NCBI GenBank assembly: GCA_007117175.1
Contig: SKGZ01000212.1
Location: 1-5,592 of the forward strand
From: Bacteriovoracales bacterium
Lineage (GTDB): Bacteria > Bdellovibrionota > Bacteriovoracia > Bacteriovoracales > Bacteriovoracaceae
DNA length: 5,592 nt
Reading direction: 5' to 3'
This document shows, piece after piece, positions 1 through 5,592 of this stretch. The stretch's first letter is position 1. Every line of letters begins with the position of its first letter. The translations under genes and the position numbers were made by a program. Under the pieces are notes generated by a model, which made no database searches, was not told where the DNA came from, and worked only from the letters and a program-made list of their open reading frames with translations.

Positions 1-150
1 AAAAAACCTTTGCTGGGTGAAATAAGCTTCATAGATGATATTATAACGCAAAGAAAGTAGGAGAGTGTTAGAGTTCAAAAATTTCCTCATTTGCCCTAGC
101 AAACGCTTTAGGAAAGAGCTAAACTAATTTGAAATTAAGAGGAGTCGAAC
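1..150. other. Left-edge stretch without a supported gene
   Basis: Two incompatible readings are possible here. On the + strand one frame is open from the edge to a TAG at 58-60 and would give a 19-residue tail (ending in DDIITQRK), possibly the end of an upstream gene. On the - strand a TATAAT box (45 to 40) lies just upstream of an ATG at 32-30 that opens MKLISPSKGFF to the edge. No Shine-Dalgarno precedes that ATG, so it would be a near-leaderless start. Neither peptide is recognisable. Between 82 and 115 there are nested short inverted repeats (TTTCCT/AGGAAA around TTTGC/GCAAA), too weak to call a terminator. I found no convincing promoter for the gene starting at 151. Confidence 0.3.
137..144 (+). 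promoter_or_regulatory. Ribosome binding site fixing the TTG start at 151
   Basis: AAGAGGAG lies six bases before the TTG at 151. An in-frame TAA at 136-138 excludes any earlier start. The next in-frame candidate, GTG at 211, has no such site and would cut into the first membrane helix. The good spacing therefore supports the non-ATG start. Confidence 0.8.
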
Positions 151-2130
151 TTGTTCATCCCAGTTGTCAGTTGGTTATTTTTTATTTTTTATCATCTTTT
201 TTGCCTAAGTGTGCTTCGCGGGTTGTTTTTCTTTCTTTTTAGGCAAGAGAACCACTTTTGGTCAGACAAAGAGGTGTGGAGAGCATTTTATCTGGGGGCT
301 AAATTTGATGCTCAAATTTTCTTGCTTGTTTTTGCTCTGTCTACTTTTCCTTTTTTATTTAATCAAACTTATCATCGGCTAGGCCTAGTGAGTAAAAGGT
401 TTTTTTCCCTGACCTATTTACTTTCATTTTTTATTCTCTTTGTTTTCTACGCCACTGATTTTGGTCATTATTCTTATCTCCAAAGTCGTCTCAATGCAGG
501 TGTCATAGACTTAATTGAAAATCCGCTGATTTCATTGCAAATGGTTTGGCAAACCTATCCAGTTCTTTGGGGGACATTTGCTTCTATCTTAATAGCGCTT
601 TTTCATCTTTATTTTTACAATCGTTTTTTAAGACAGACTCGAGCTTTTCAAGCACCGTTGAAAATAAGATTGATCCAAGGAGTTTCATTATTTTTAATTT
701 ACGGGGTTTTAAGTTATGGCAAGATTTCTTATTTCCCCTTAAGGTGGAGTGAAGCTTACTTTAGTAAAGACAGTTTTATTAATAATTTAGCTGCCAATCC
801 CGTGATGACTTTTTTAGTGTCTCTTAATTATCGACAAGCAGAAGATTATAATATCAAGGAGGTTGAAAGGTACTACCCCTTAATCAGTGATTTCTTACAA
901 GTTCCAGAAGATGAAAGAGTAGGTTTAAACTTTATTCGTACTCACTCTGCCTCTCAAGTCTTAGACCCAGCTCCTAATATTGTCATTATCTTAATGGAGT
1001 CAATGGCCCATGATAAAAGTTCCTTGAGTGATAACCCGCTGGATCCGACACCATTTATCGCAAAGCTAGCAGAGCAATCGGCTTATTTCCCTACTTTTTA
1101 CACCCCCACTGAGTCCACTGCCAGAGGTATCTTTAGCACTTTAACAGGGATTGCAGACGTGACTCTTTTGAAGTCTAGTTCACGCAATCCCAATAGCATC
1201 AATCATCAAACTATTTTTGATCAATTCCAAGGATACGAGCGTTTTTACTTTCTCGGCGGGAGTGCAAGCTGGGGAAATATCAGGGCACTTTTTACTAATA
1301 ATATTGAAAATATCCAAATTTATGAAGAGGGGAGTTATCAGTCTAATCGCGTTGATGTTTGGGGGATTTCTGATCTTGATCTTTTTAAAGAAGCTCATAA
1401 TATTTTTGAAAAACAACAAAGGCCTTTTATTGCCTTAGTGCAAACTGCCGGATTCCATCGACCTTATACCATTCCAAAAGAAAATGATGGATTTGTGATG
1501 AGAGAAGATATAACAGCTGAACAAATCCAAAATTATGGTTTTTCATCTTTGCAGGAGTATAATTCAATACGCTTTCAAGATTATACTTTACAACGTTTTT
1601 TTGAATTAAACCAAGACTCTGATTATTATCCTAATACTATTTTTGCCATACTTGGGGATCATGGACTTTCCTCTACTAAAAGCTTACACGTTCCATCCGG
1701 ATTTTACCGCCATCGACTGGTTAACCATCATGTTCCTCTAGTGATTCACTGGAAGGAGCAAATAAAACCTCAAGTCTTGTCAGAGGTTGTCGGTTCTCAG
1801 GTGGATGTCATGCCAACGGTAGCCAAACTAGCCGGAATCCCCTTTGTGAATACCACTCTTGGTCGTGATCTTTTCTCCCCAAGAACAGAGGAGAATAACT
1901 TTGCCTTCATATTTACATGGAATGTTAAGCCATATCAAATAGGATTAGTCGGTCCAGATTTCTATTTTCATCAGCACTTAGAGGATCAAGGACTTTTTCA
2001 ATATGCTTCAGATGATCCTTTAGCAGATCATAAAGAACAAGAAAAAGAAATTTTTGAAAAAATGAGAGATCTAACCCACGGACTTTTTGAAACATCTCGT
2101 TATTTACTTTTTAACAATAGGAAAGAGTAA
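151..2130 (+). CDS. LTA synthase-like membrane sulfatase-fold phosphotransferase
   Basis: 659-residue inner-membrane enzyme of the alkaline phosphatase/sulfatase superfamily, laid out like LtaS. About five hydrophobic helices (near residues 4-30, 54-71, 84-103, 132-155 and 172-190) are followed by a linker and a catalytic domain from about residue 274 to 590, expected on the periplasmic side. Visible motifs are PNIVIILMES (metal ligand E283), TESTARGIFSTLTG with T323 as likely nucleophile, TAGFHRPYTIP (H436), LGDHG (D503, H504) and a late GRDLF. LtaS and OpgB relatives move glycerol phosphate, and other superfamily members phosphoethanolamine, from phospholipid to a glycan or lipid. In a Gram-negative cell true lipoteichoic acid is not expected, so the acceptor here is unknown. 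The start is TTG with a good ribosome binding site. The stop TAA overlaps the ATG of the nuclease gene by one base, implying co-expression. The family call is firm; substrate and acceptor are open. Confidence 0.88.
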   Translation: MFIPVVSWLFFIFYHLFCLSVLRGLFFFLFRQENHFWSDKEVWRAFYLGAKFDAQIFLLVFALSTFPFLFNQTYHRLGLVSKRFFSLTYLLSFFILFVFYATDFGHYSYLQSRLNAGVIDLIENPLISLQMVWQTYPVLWGTFASILIALFHLYFYNRFLRQTRAFQAPLKIRLIQGVSLFLIYGVLSYGKISYFPLRWSEAYFSKDSFINNLAANPVMTFLVSLNYRQAEDYNIKEVERYYPLISDFLQVPEDERVGLNFIRTHSASQVLDPAPNIVIILMESMAHDKSSLSDNPLDPTPFIAKLAEQSAYFPTFYTPTESTARGIFSTLTGIADVTLLKSSSRNPNSINHQTIFDQFQGYERFYFLGGSASWGNIRALFTNNIENIQIYEEGSYQSNRVDVWGISDLDLFKEAHNIFEKQQRPFIALVQTAGFHRPYTIPKENDGFVMREDITAEQIQNYGFSSLQEYNSIRFQDYTLQRFFELNQDSDYYPNTIFAILGDHGLSSTKSLHVPSGFYRHRLVNHHVPLVIHWKEQIKPQVLSEVVGSQVDVMPTVAKLAGIPFVNTTLGRDLFSPRTEENNFAFIFTWNVKPYQIGLVGPDFYFHQHLEDQGLFQYASDDPLADHKEQEKEIFEKMRDLTHGLFETSRYLLFNNRKE

Positions 2131-3518
2131 TGGAACTCATTTTTAAAGGTGCAGCTGGAACTGTGACAGGGAGTCGAAGCCTTCTTAAATATCGCAATCA
2201 ATTAGTAATGGTTGATTGTGGTCTTTATCAGGGACCCAAAAGACTAAGAGAGTTAAATTGGCAGTGTGGAATTGATCCCAAAGATCTTCATTGTATTATT
2301 CTTACTCACGCTCACATTGATCACTCTGGTCTCATCCCCAGGTTGGTCAAACAGGGTTTTCGCGGAAAAGTCTATACCAATCAAGCAACATTTGAACTCT
2401 GTCAGGTGATGCTCAGAGATGCTGCACGCATTCAAGAAGAGGATGCAAAGTTTGCTAATCAATCAGGTTACTCTAATCACAGGCCGGCCTTGGCTCTTTA
2501 TGATTCTGAAGACGCAGAGCAGGCCTTAAAGCTTTTTAGTATTATTGATCGGAATCAATGGGTTGAAATTTTACCAACCTTGAGCATTAGACTGATTAGA
2601 GCAGGGCATATTCTGGGAGCAAGTAGCGTAGAAATTCGTTACTTAGAGCAAAATAATGGTCATCCCAAAATTCTATCTTTTAGTGGAGATATTGGCAGTT
2701 TTCATTCAACGATTATTCAACCTCCGGAGTTCTTAACTCAGTGTGATGAGTTGGTGATGGAAAGCACTTACGGTGATCGTCTGCAAAATAAGGAGTCACC
2801 CTTAAAGAAACTCTCCCAAGTTGTTTGCAGAGTTTGTGAGCGCAAAGGGGTCTTATTGATTCCGGCATTCAGTGTGGGCAGGGCGCAAGAGATTCTGCAT
2901 TTACTAGGATTATTACTAGAGGAAAATCATATTCCAAAGGTTCCTATTGTTTTAGATTCTCCCATGGCGACTAAAGCAACTGAAATTTTTAAAAAGCATC
3001 CTGAGGAACATATGCTTTTTATTAAAAAAGGTTATTTAGTTTCCCCTTTAAGTGACACCTCATATTTCTACATGACTCAGACAGTAGAGGAGTCTAAGCA
3101 TCTCAATCTTCGTGAAGGGCCTATGGTTATAGTCTCATCATCAGGTATGCTCACTGGCGGGCGCATCATGCATCATCTTAAAACTCGCTTAACTGATGAA
3201 AAAAATTGCATTCTTTTTACTGGTTACCAAGCAGAGCAGACTAAGGGGCGCCTTCTAATTAATGGGATTGAAAGCTTGCGAATTCATCATGAGGAGTTTG
3301 CTGTTAGGGCCGAAATTTTAATGTTAGATGAGCTTTCTGGCCATGCCGATCAAGAAGAGATGTTACAGTGGTTAGCAGCAATTGAGCAGAAACCTAAAAG
3401 AATTTTTCTTAATCACGGAGAAGACCAAGCACGTAAAGTTTTTGCCAGTAAAATATCTGAGATTTATCCAGAAATAGAGGTTATCTGTCCCCAAGAAAAT
3501 GATGCTTTTGAACTTTAA
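2130..3518 (+). CDS. Beta-CASP metallo-beta-lactamase RNA-processing nuclease
   Basis: 462-residue cytoplasmic protein of the CPSF73/TTHA0252-like group of zinc-dependent RNA endo/exonucleases. The N-terminus (FKGAAGTVTGSRSLL) is typical of the family. Metallo-beta-lactamase motifs are D29, HAHIDH (H60, H62, D64, H65), H160 in RAGHILGA and D187 in SGDIG. The beta-CASP part follows, with motif A at E211 (ESTYGDR), the family segment IPAFSVGRAQEIL (244-256), SSSGMLTGGRIMHHL (336-350), motif B H405 (SGHADQ) and motif C H429 (LNHGE). All expected metal and catalytic residues are present, so it should be active. No KH domain is appended and the length suits the compact bacterial form. The ATG lies inside TAATG at the end of the upstream membrane enzyme, with AGGAAAGAG (2119-2127) as ribosome binding site, indicating translational coupling. 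A wider MBL hydrolase role cannot be excluded, but an RNA substrate is the best reading. Confidence 0.92.
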   Translation: MELIFKGAAGTVTGSRSLLKYRNQLVMVDCGLYQGPKRLRELNWQCGIDPKDLHCIILTHAHIDHSGLIPRLVKQGFRGKVYTNQATFELCQVMLRDAARIQEEDAKFANQSGYSNHRPALALYDSEDAEQALKLFSIIDRNQWVEILPTLSIRLIRAGHILGASSVEIRYLEQNNGHPKILSFSGDIGSFHSTIIQPPEFLTQCDELVMESTYGDRLQNKESPLKKLSQVVCRVCERKGVLLIPAFSVGRAQEILHLLGLLLEENHIPKVPIVLDSPMATKATEIFKKHPEEHMLFIKKGYLVSPLSDTSYFYMTQTVEESKHLNLREGPMVIVSSSGMLTGGRIMHHLKTRLTDEKNCILFTGYQAEQTKGRLLINGIESLRIHHEEFAVRAEILMLDELSGHADQEEMLQWLAAIEQKPKRIFLNHGEDQARKVFASKISEIYPEIEVICPQENDAFEL

Positions 3519-3546
3519 ATTGTCTACTTTTTTGACTCTGAGTAAT

Positions 3547-3578
3547 AATTAACACCTTTCATTATTTAATTTTTTTTT
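3547..3578 (+). terminator. Possible weak terminator after the nuclease gene
   Basis: AATTAA (3547-3552) can pair with TTAATT (3566-3571), and nine T residues run from 3570 to 3578. The stem is only six A-T pairs, so it would be weak. The T-run also lies in the spacer of the next promoter. It is the only terminator-like element between the two genes. Confidence 0.22.
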
Positions 3579-3587
3579 ATTTATAAT
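3558..3587 (+). promoter_or_regulatory. Promoter of the small exported-protein gene
   Basis: A perfect TATAAT at 3582-3587 is preceded, 18 bases upstream, by a poor -35 (TTCATT, 3558-3563). Initiation about seven bases downstream, near 3594, would give a leader of some 23 bases carrying the ribosome binding site at 3603-3610. It would also leave the ATG at 3590 outside the message. An 8-bp inverted repeat, CTTTCATT (3556-3563) and AATGAAAG (3589-3596), brackets the -35 and start regions and could be an operator or chance in AT-rich DNA. Confidence 0.55.
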
Positions 3588-3602
3588 GAATGAAAGTCAA
3601 CC

Positions 3603-3610
3603 AAAGGGAG
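3603..3610 (+). promoter_or_regulatory. Ribosome binding site deciding the start at 3617
   Basis: AAAGGGAG lies six bases before the ATG at 3617, while nothing comparable precedes the in-frame ATG at 3590. Starting at 3617 places a clean Sec signal at the very N-terminus. Confidence 0.8.
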
Positions 3611-3616
3611 TTATCT

Positions 3617-4063
3617 ATGAAATTAACAGTATGCTTATTTAGTTTTTTATTTGTTTCATCAGTTTACGCGGAGCTCTTAATTACTAATGCTCCTAATCAA
3701 GCCAAAGGTTTATACCAGAAAACTCTTGCAGATCAAGAAATGAAGCAAAATAGCAAGGTCGAAGCTGAGGTTAACTTAAGTCATTCGGAAATTAGAAATG
3801 CTGCGAATGATATGCTGGCTAGATATAATAGCTCATTGGTTAAAATTGATATTTATCGAAAGGCGGTAAAATTAAATAATGTCGAGTGTGCTAAAGTAAA
3901 AAGTCTATTGGTTGGAAATTTAAATCAACGAAATGACTACTCAAGAAGATTAAATCTTTCTTACGATCGAATAGTTCGCACTCAGCTTAGACCAGCTGTT
4001 GAAGCTGCAATTTATCAAGGTTATATTTGCAAAGTTCCCCTAGATATGACTTCTACCCGATAA
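3617..4063 (+). CDS. Small exported protein of unknown function, two cysteines
   Basis: 148-residue protein that I do not recognise. A Sec signal peptide is clear: MKLT, a hydrophobic core to about residue 15, and a likely signal peptidase I site after VYA (residue 18), so the mature protein of about 130 residues should reach the periplasm or outside. The mature part is polar and probably mostly helical, with no membrane segment. It has just two cysteines, C91 and C138, which could form one disulfide. The frame is open back to 3590, but the earlier ATG has no ribosome binding site and lies at the -10/start region, so 3617 is preferred. The gene has its own TATAAT promoter and faces the lipoprotein gene tail to tail. 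Its last six codons and stop lie in the left arm of a long perfect palindrome. Confidence is high that it is a real gene; no function can be assigned. Confidence 0.75.
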   Translation: MKLTVCLFSFLFVSSVYAELLITNAPNQAKGLYQKTLADQEMKQNSKVEAEVNLSHSEIRNAANDMLARYNSSLVKIDIYRKAVKLNNVECAKVKSLLVGNLNQRNDYSRRLNLSYDRIVRTQLRPAVEAAIYQGYICKVPLDMTSTR

Positions 4064-4091
4064 TTTCCATTATCGGGTAGAAGTCATATCT
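4042..4091. terminator. 23-bp perfect palindrome between convergent genes, likely terminator
   Basis: Bases 4042-4064 are the exact reverse complement of 4069-4091, leaving a four-base TTCC loop. The core GACTTCTACCCGATAA pairs without a mismatch. The left arm includes the last codons and TAA of the + strand gene; the right arm stops one base before the stop codon of the - strand gene (4094-4092). Downstream on the + strand is a short U-rich stretch (TTTATTC), moderately fitting an intrinsic terminator. On the - strand the following bases (AGGGGAAC) have no U-run, so termination there would not be canonical. A transcript of either gene would end in a strong hairpin that could also be an RNase III target or 3' stabiliser. 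Confidence 0.7.
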
Positions 4092-4604
4092 TTATTCGTA
4101 AGCGGTTTCAATAAGATCTGATGATAGACTGCGTTTTAAGTTAAAGTTTGAAATATTTTGGATCATTTGCTTGTCTCGATCAATGGCAAATTCTAAGGCT
4201 TGTTTTTGTGTGGAAATAGCAAAACTTTCATCAGCTCGTTGGGTCCAGTAAAAGTCTCTTTGAGTTAACTTCGCAAATTCACGACAGTTTTGTTCACCAT
4301 CAGTTTCATCAGAAAAATAAATATGGACTCCAGTTGATGCACAGGAGCTTTTTTCTTGAGTTGGACAGTTGGCTCCAATATAGTGATAGCTATGATTATT
4401 GCGATCAAGTCTTTGACAGAATGACTCTGGCGCTTGCAGCGTTGAGCTTGAGACCAAAGCGGATAAGCAAACACCTCTTTCCTCTGATTGACAGCTAATT
4501 TTTAAAAATCCTGTGATGAATTCGTTTTCAGATAGTGTGACGGGTTTTTTCCCACAACTAATCAAAAGAAAAAGAATGAAGATGAGCGAAGAATATTGAA
4601 ACAC
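4092..4604 (-). CDS. Small cysteine-rich lipoprotein of unknown function
   Basis: 170-residue protein with a lipoprotein signal: a hydrophobic run (residues 5-15) then the lipobox LISC, with lipidation expected at C17 followed by GKK. The mature protein has six further cysteines (C38, C46, C63, C80, C88, C107), an even number that could form three disulfides, confined to its N-terminal two thirds. The C-terminal third is cysteine-free and probably helical. I do not recognise the family. The residues after C17 give no Asp retention signal, so outer-membrane sorting by Lol is plausible. The start is GTG at 4604-4602, because the ribosome binding site AAGGAGG (4617-4611) is six bases away; the TTG at 4610-4608 directly abuts that site and is not usable. 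It follows the beta-barrel gene by 57 bases with no clear terminator between, so co-transcription is likely. Confidence 0.75.
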   Translation of the reverse strand: MFQYSSLIFILFLLISCGKKPVTLSENEFITGFLKISCQSEERGVCLSALVSSSTLQAPESFCQRLDRNNHSYHYIGANCPTQEKSSCASTGVHIYFSDETDGEQNCREFAKLTQRDFYWTQRADESFAISTQKQALEFAIDRDKQMIQNISNFNLKRSLSSDLIETAYE

Positions 4605-4610
4605 TAACAA

Positions 4611-4617
4611 CCTCCTT
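4611..4617 (-). promoter_or_regulatory. Strong ribosome binding site deciding the GTG start at 4604
   Basis: The - strand reads AAGGAGG, then six bases, then GTG. This is a full-strength anti-16S match and removes two residues from the longest open frame. A CATAAT hexamer upstream (4642 to 4637) lacks any -35 partner, so a separate promoter is not supported. Confidence 0.85.
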
Positions 4618-4661
4618 GATGTCAGTCTTCATCGTCATTATGCTTATTGATCTTTAGGGTT

Positions 4662-5351
4662 TTATTGCATTAGACTTTGAAATGTTCCAAAGCGGATCTT
4701 ATAGGAAATACCAAAATTCCATGTATTTAATTCTAGGTCTGCACTTCTTCGGGTTTTACCTGTCTGACTTACTCCGTTAATGTCCGCAGTGAGTGAATAA
4801 CGATCAAACTTACTTATTTGGTGTTGAGCAAAAATAGTGAAACCTTCATAAAACTCATAATCAAGGCTTATTTTGTGTCCTTTTCCATAATAGGTATAGT
4901 CTCCCCTCGCTCCTGTTGTTCGATCAGTGACTGATCCTTTGTAGTTTTGATTAAAGTAGTGAATATAGTTTAGATTCAATCGCCCCATATTAATCCCCAT
5001 TCCTATTCCGTAGGATAGGATAAAATTGTCATCGAATAAGGGATGGTTATCGCGAGTTGTTGCAGCAAGGTTTTGGTTAGGAGAAAAATCACTTTGCACC
5101 ATATTGGCATCAAAGCCAAACCAAAGTTTCTCAGTGTTAAAGCCAATTTTAGCTCCAATTCCTAGCCCGGAAAAATCGCCACTATCTACATTGTTGATTT
5201 TATAGCTGCCGGTACTAAAAAATGTATAGGGGTCAATGATAGGGCCGGGACGATTGATAAATCGAGGAGCTCCTCCAGCCCCAGAAAAGCCTTGGGCCCA
5301 GAGTTGAGAGAATGTTAAGCAAAAGGTAAAGCCGATCAGTATTTTCTTCAT
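4662..5351 (-). CDS. Putative outer-membrane beta-barrel protein
   Basis: 229-residue exported protein. The Sec signal is MKKILIGFTFCLTFSQLWA, cleaved before Q20. A Gly/Pro-rich segment (20-42) leads into alternating amphipathic strands rich in aromatics and glycine, near residues 44-52, 61-71, 75-86, 109-121, 123-133, 152-167, 171-190 and 204-221, consistent with a small barrel of about eight strands. The last strand, WNFGISYKIRF, resembles a C-terminal beta-signal but is followed by eight residues (GTFQSLMQ), so the terminal aromatic is not at the very end. No enzymatic motif is visible; it could be structural, a porin-like channel or an adhesin-type small barrel. No Shine-Dalgarno precedes the ATG, yet the signal peptide makes this start convincing. 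It sits 53 bases after the acylphosphatase and upstream of the lipoprotein, with which it is probably co-transcribed. Confidence 0.75.
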   Translation of the reverse strand: MKKILIGFTFCLTFSQLWAQGFSGAGGAPRFINRPGPIIDPYTFFSTGSYKINNVDSGDFSGLGIGAKIGFNTEKLWFGFDANMVQSDFSPNQNLAATTRDNHPLFDDNFILSYGIGMGINMGRLNLNYIHYFNQNYKGSVTDRTTGARGDYTYYGKGHKISLDYEFYEGFTIFAQHQISKFDRYSLTADINGVSQTGKTRRSADLELNTWNFGISYKIRFGTFQSLMQ

Positions 5352-5373
5352 AAAATAAAGGTTATGGTAAAAA

Positions 5374-5379
5374 ACTATA
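5374..5379 (-). promoter_or_regulatory. Possible -10 element of the beta-barrel gene
   Basis: The - strand reads TATAGT, five of six consensus bases, with a start expected near 5367 and a leader of about 15 bases. No good -35 lies 16-18 bases upstream. It would allow independent transcription of the barrel gene, but AT-rich DNA yields such hexamers often. Confidence 0.22.
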
Positions 5380-5404
5380 AGAGAAAAGATAGGAAATAAA
5401 ATCC

Positions 5405-5590
5405 TTAGTGCTTAATGTAAAAAGCACTCAGCTCAGACATTGGCAAAAGATTAATTTTCTCGCAGTGATCAATTTCTATTGGATCTACAGATTTTAAACA
5501 ATAGTCTTCTATTTCTTTCAGATCTTGTGCCTCTCCATGCAGTAAAATTTCTACGTTGCCGTTGGATAGGTTTTGTATGTGTCCTTTTAC
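5405..5590 (-). CDS. acyP: Acylphosphatase, C-terminal part (cut by window edge)
   Basis: The last 61 codons of a gene entering from the right edge, ending at TAA (5407-5405). The peptide opens VKGHIQNLSNGNVEILLHGE, the characteristic acylphosphatase run V-x-N-L-x-(D/N)-G-x-V-E-x-x-x-x-G; the Asn of QNL matches the catalytic Asn41 of the family. The enzyme hydrolyses the carboxyl-phosphate bond of small acyl phosphates in the cytoplasm. Family members are about 90 residues, so roughly 30 N-terminal residues, including the phosphate-binding loop and catalytic Arg23 equivalent, lie outside the window. The tail after the conserved core ends SELSAFYIKH and is not distinctive. The barrel gene follows 53 bases downstream. 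The family call is confident from the core motif; the rest of the gene cannot be assessed. Confidence 0.85.
   Translation of the reverse strand, partial: VKGHIQNLSNGNVEILLHGEAQDLKEIEDYCLKSVDPIEIDHCEKINLLPMSELSAFYIKH
5407..5428 (-). terminator. Small hairpin at the end of the acylphosphatase gene
   Basis: AGTGCTT and AAGCACT form a perfect 7-bp stem with an eight-base loop, taking in the last codons and the first base of the stop. On the - strand it is followed by AAGGATTTTATTTCC, only loosely U-rich. It could attenuate read-through into the barrel gene or simply protect a processed 3' end. Confidence 0.3.
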
Positions 5591-5592
5591 TT

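Noticed and set aside
82..115. Nested inverted repeats as a terminator or operator
   Set aside because: The stems are five and six bases with mismatched intervening bases and no U-run on the + strand; chance is likely in AT-rich DNA.
546..752. 68-codon + strand open frame inside the LTA synthase-like gene
   Set aside because: It lies in another frame of a well-supported gene, has no ribosome binding site, and its hydrophobic look comes from the out-of-frame reading of membrane-helix codons.
1180..1438. Open frames on both strands (1180-1419 minus, 1217-1438 plus)
   Set aside because: Both overlap the catalytic domain of the sulfatase-fold enzyme, where the main frame carries conserved sequence; neither peptide resembles a known protein.
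2253..2462. 69-codon - strand open frame
   Set aside because: It is antisense to the zinc-binding motif region of the nuclease and has no support of its own.
3532..3537. TTGACT as a -35 box
   Set aside because: No -10-like hexamer lies 16-18 bases downstream; the only TATAAT is 44 bases away.
3590..3616. Longer N-terminus for the small exported protein from the ATG at 3590
   Set aside because: There is no ribosome binding site, it lies at the expected transcription start, and it would put charged residues ahead of a normal Sec signal.
4265..4474. 69-codon - strand open frame
   Set aside because: It is a shifted frame inside the lipoprotein gene, whose own frame has the signal, lipobox and ribosome binding site.
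1..5592. Mobile element, CRISPR array, tRNA or toxin-antitoxin pair
   Set aside because: I saw no transposase or integrase motifs, spaced repeats, tRNA-like cloverleaf or typical toxin-antitoxin gene pair; nearly all of the window is accounted for by six genes and short gaps.

Overview
The window is AT-rich and gene-dense. It looks like chromosomal DNA of a Gram-negative bacterium: it encodes an outer-membrane beta-barrel-like protein with a Sec signal peptide, a lipoprotein with a clear lipobox, a small exported protein, and a multi-span inner-membrane sulfatase-fold enzyme. Low GC, poorly conserved small exported proteins and an LtaS-like enzyme in a Gram-negative setting would suit a predatory-type Bdellovibrionota lineage (Bacteriovorax/Halobacteriovorax-like). 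That assignment is inference only; another AT-rich Gram-negative such as Legionella is not excluded.

Layout, left to right. Positions 1-150 hold no identifiable gene, only ambiguous fragments. At 151-2130 (+) lies an LTA-synthase-like phosphotransferase of the alkaline phosphatase/sulfatase superfamily. Its stop overlaps by one base the start of a beta-CASP metallo-beta-lactamase RNA-processing nuclease at 2130-3518 (+), so the two form a translationally coupled pair. A 98-base gap carries a TATAAT promoter for a small exported protein with two cysteines (3617-4063, +). That gene converges on a minus-strand series. A 23-bp perfect palindrome (4042-4091) covers the last codons of the small gene and ends directly at the stop of its neighbour.

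The minus strand reads, in transcription order (right to left): the C-terminal part of an acylphosphatase (5405-5590, entering from beyond the right edge), the beta-barrel-like protein (4662-5351), and a small six-disulfide-cysteine lipoprotein (4092-4604). The gaps of 53 and 57 bases would allow one operon, though a small hairpin after the acylphosphatase may partly separate it.

Functional reading. The left pair couples an envelope-modifying enzyme to an RNA nuclease. The right group pairs a barrel with a cysteine-rich lipoprotein of unknown role. Three annotation points were corrected from the sequence: the small exported protein starts at 3617 (not 3590), the lipoprotein at GTG 4604 (not TTG 4610), and the edge-truncated acylphosphatase has no start codon inside the window. 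I saw no clear mobile element, CRISPR array, tRNA or rRNA, and no new multi-gene system that I can defend. The most distinctive items are the palindrome and the uncharacterised small exported proteins on either side of it.
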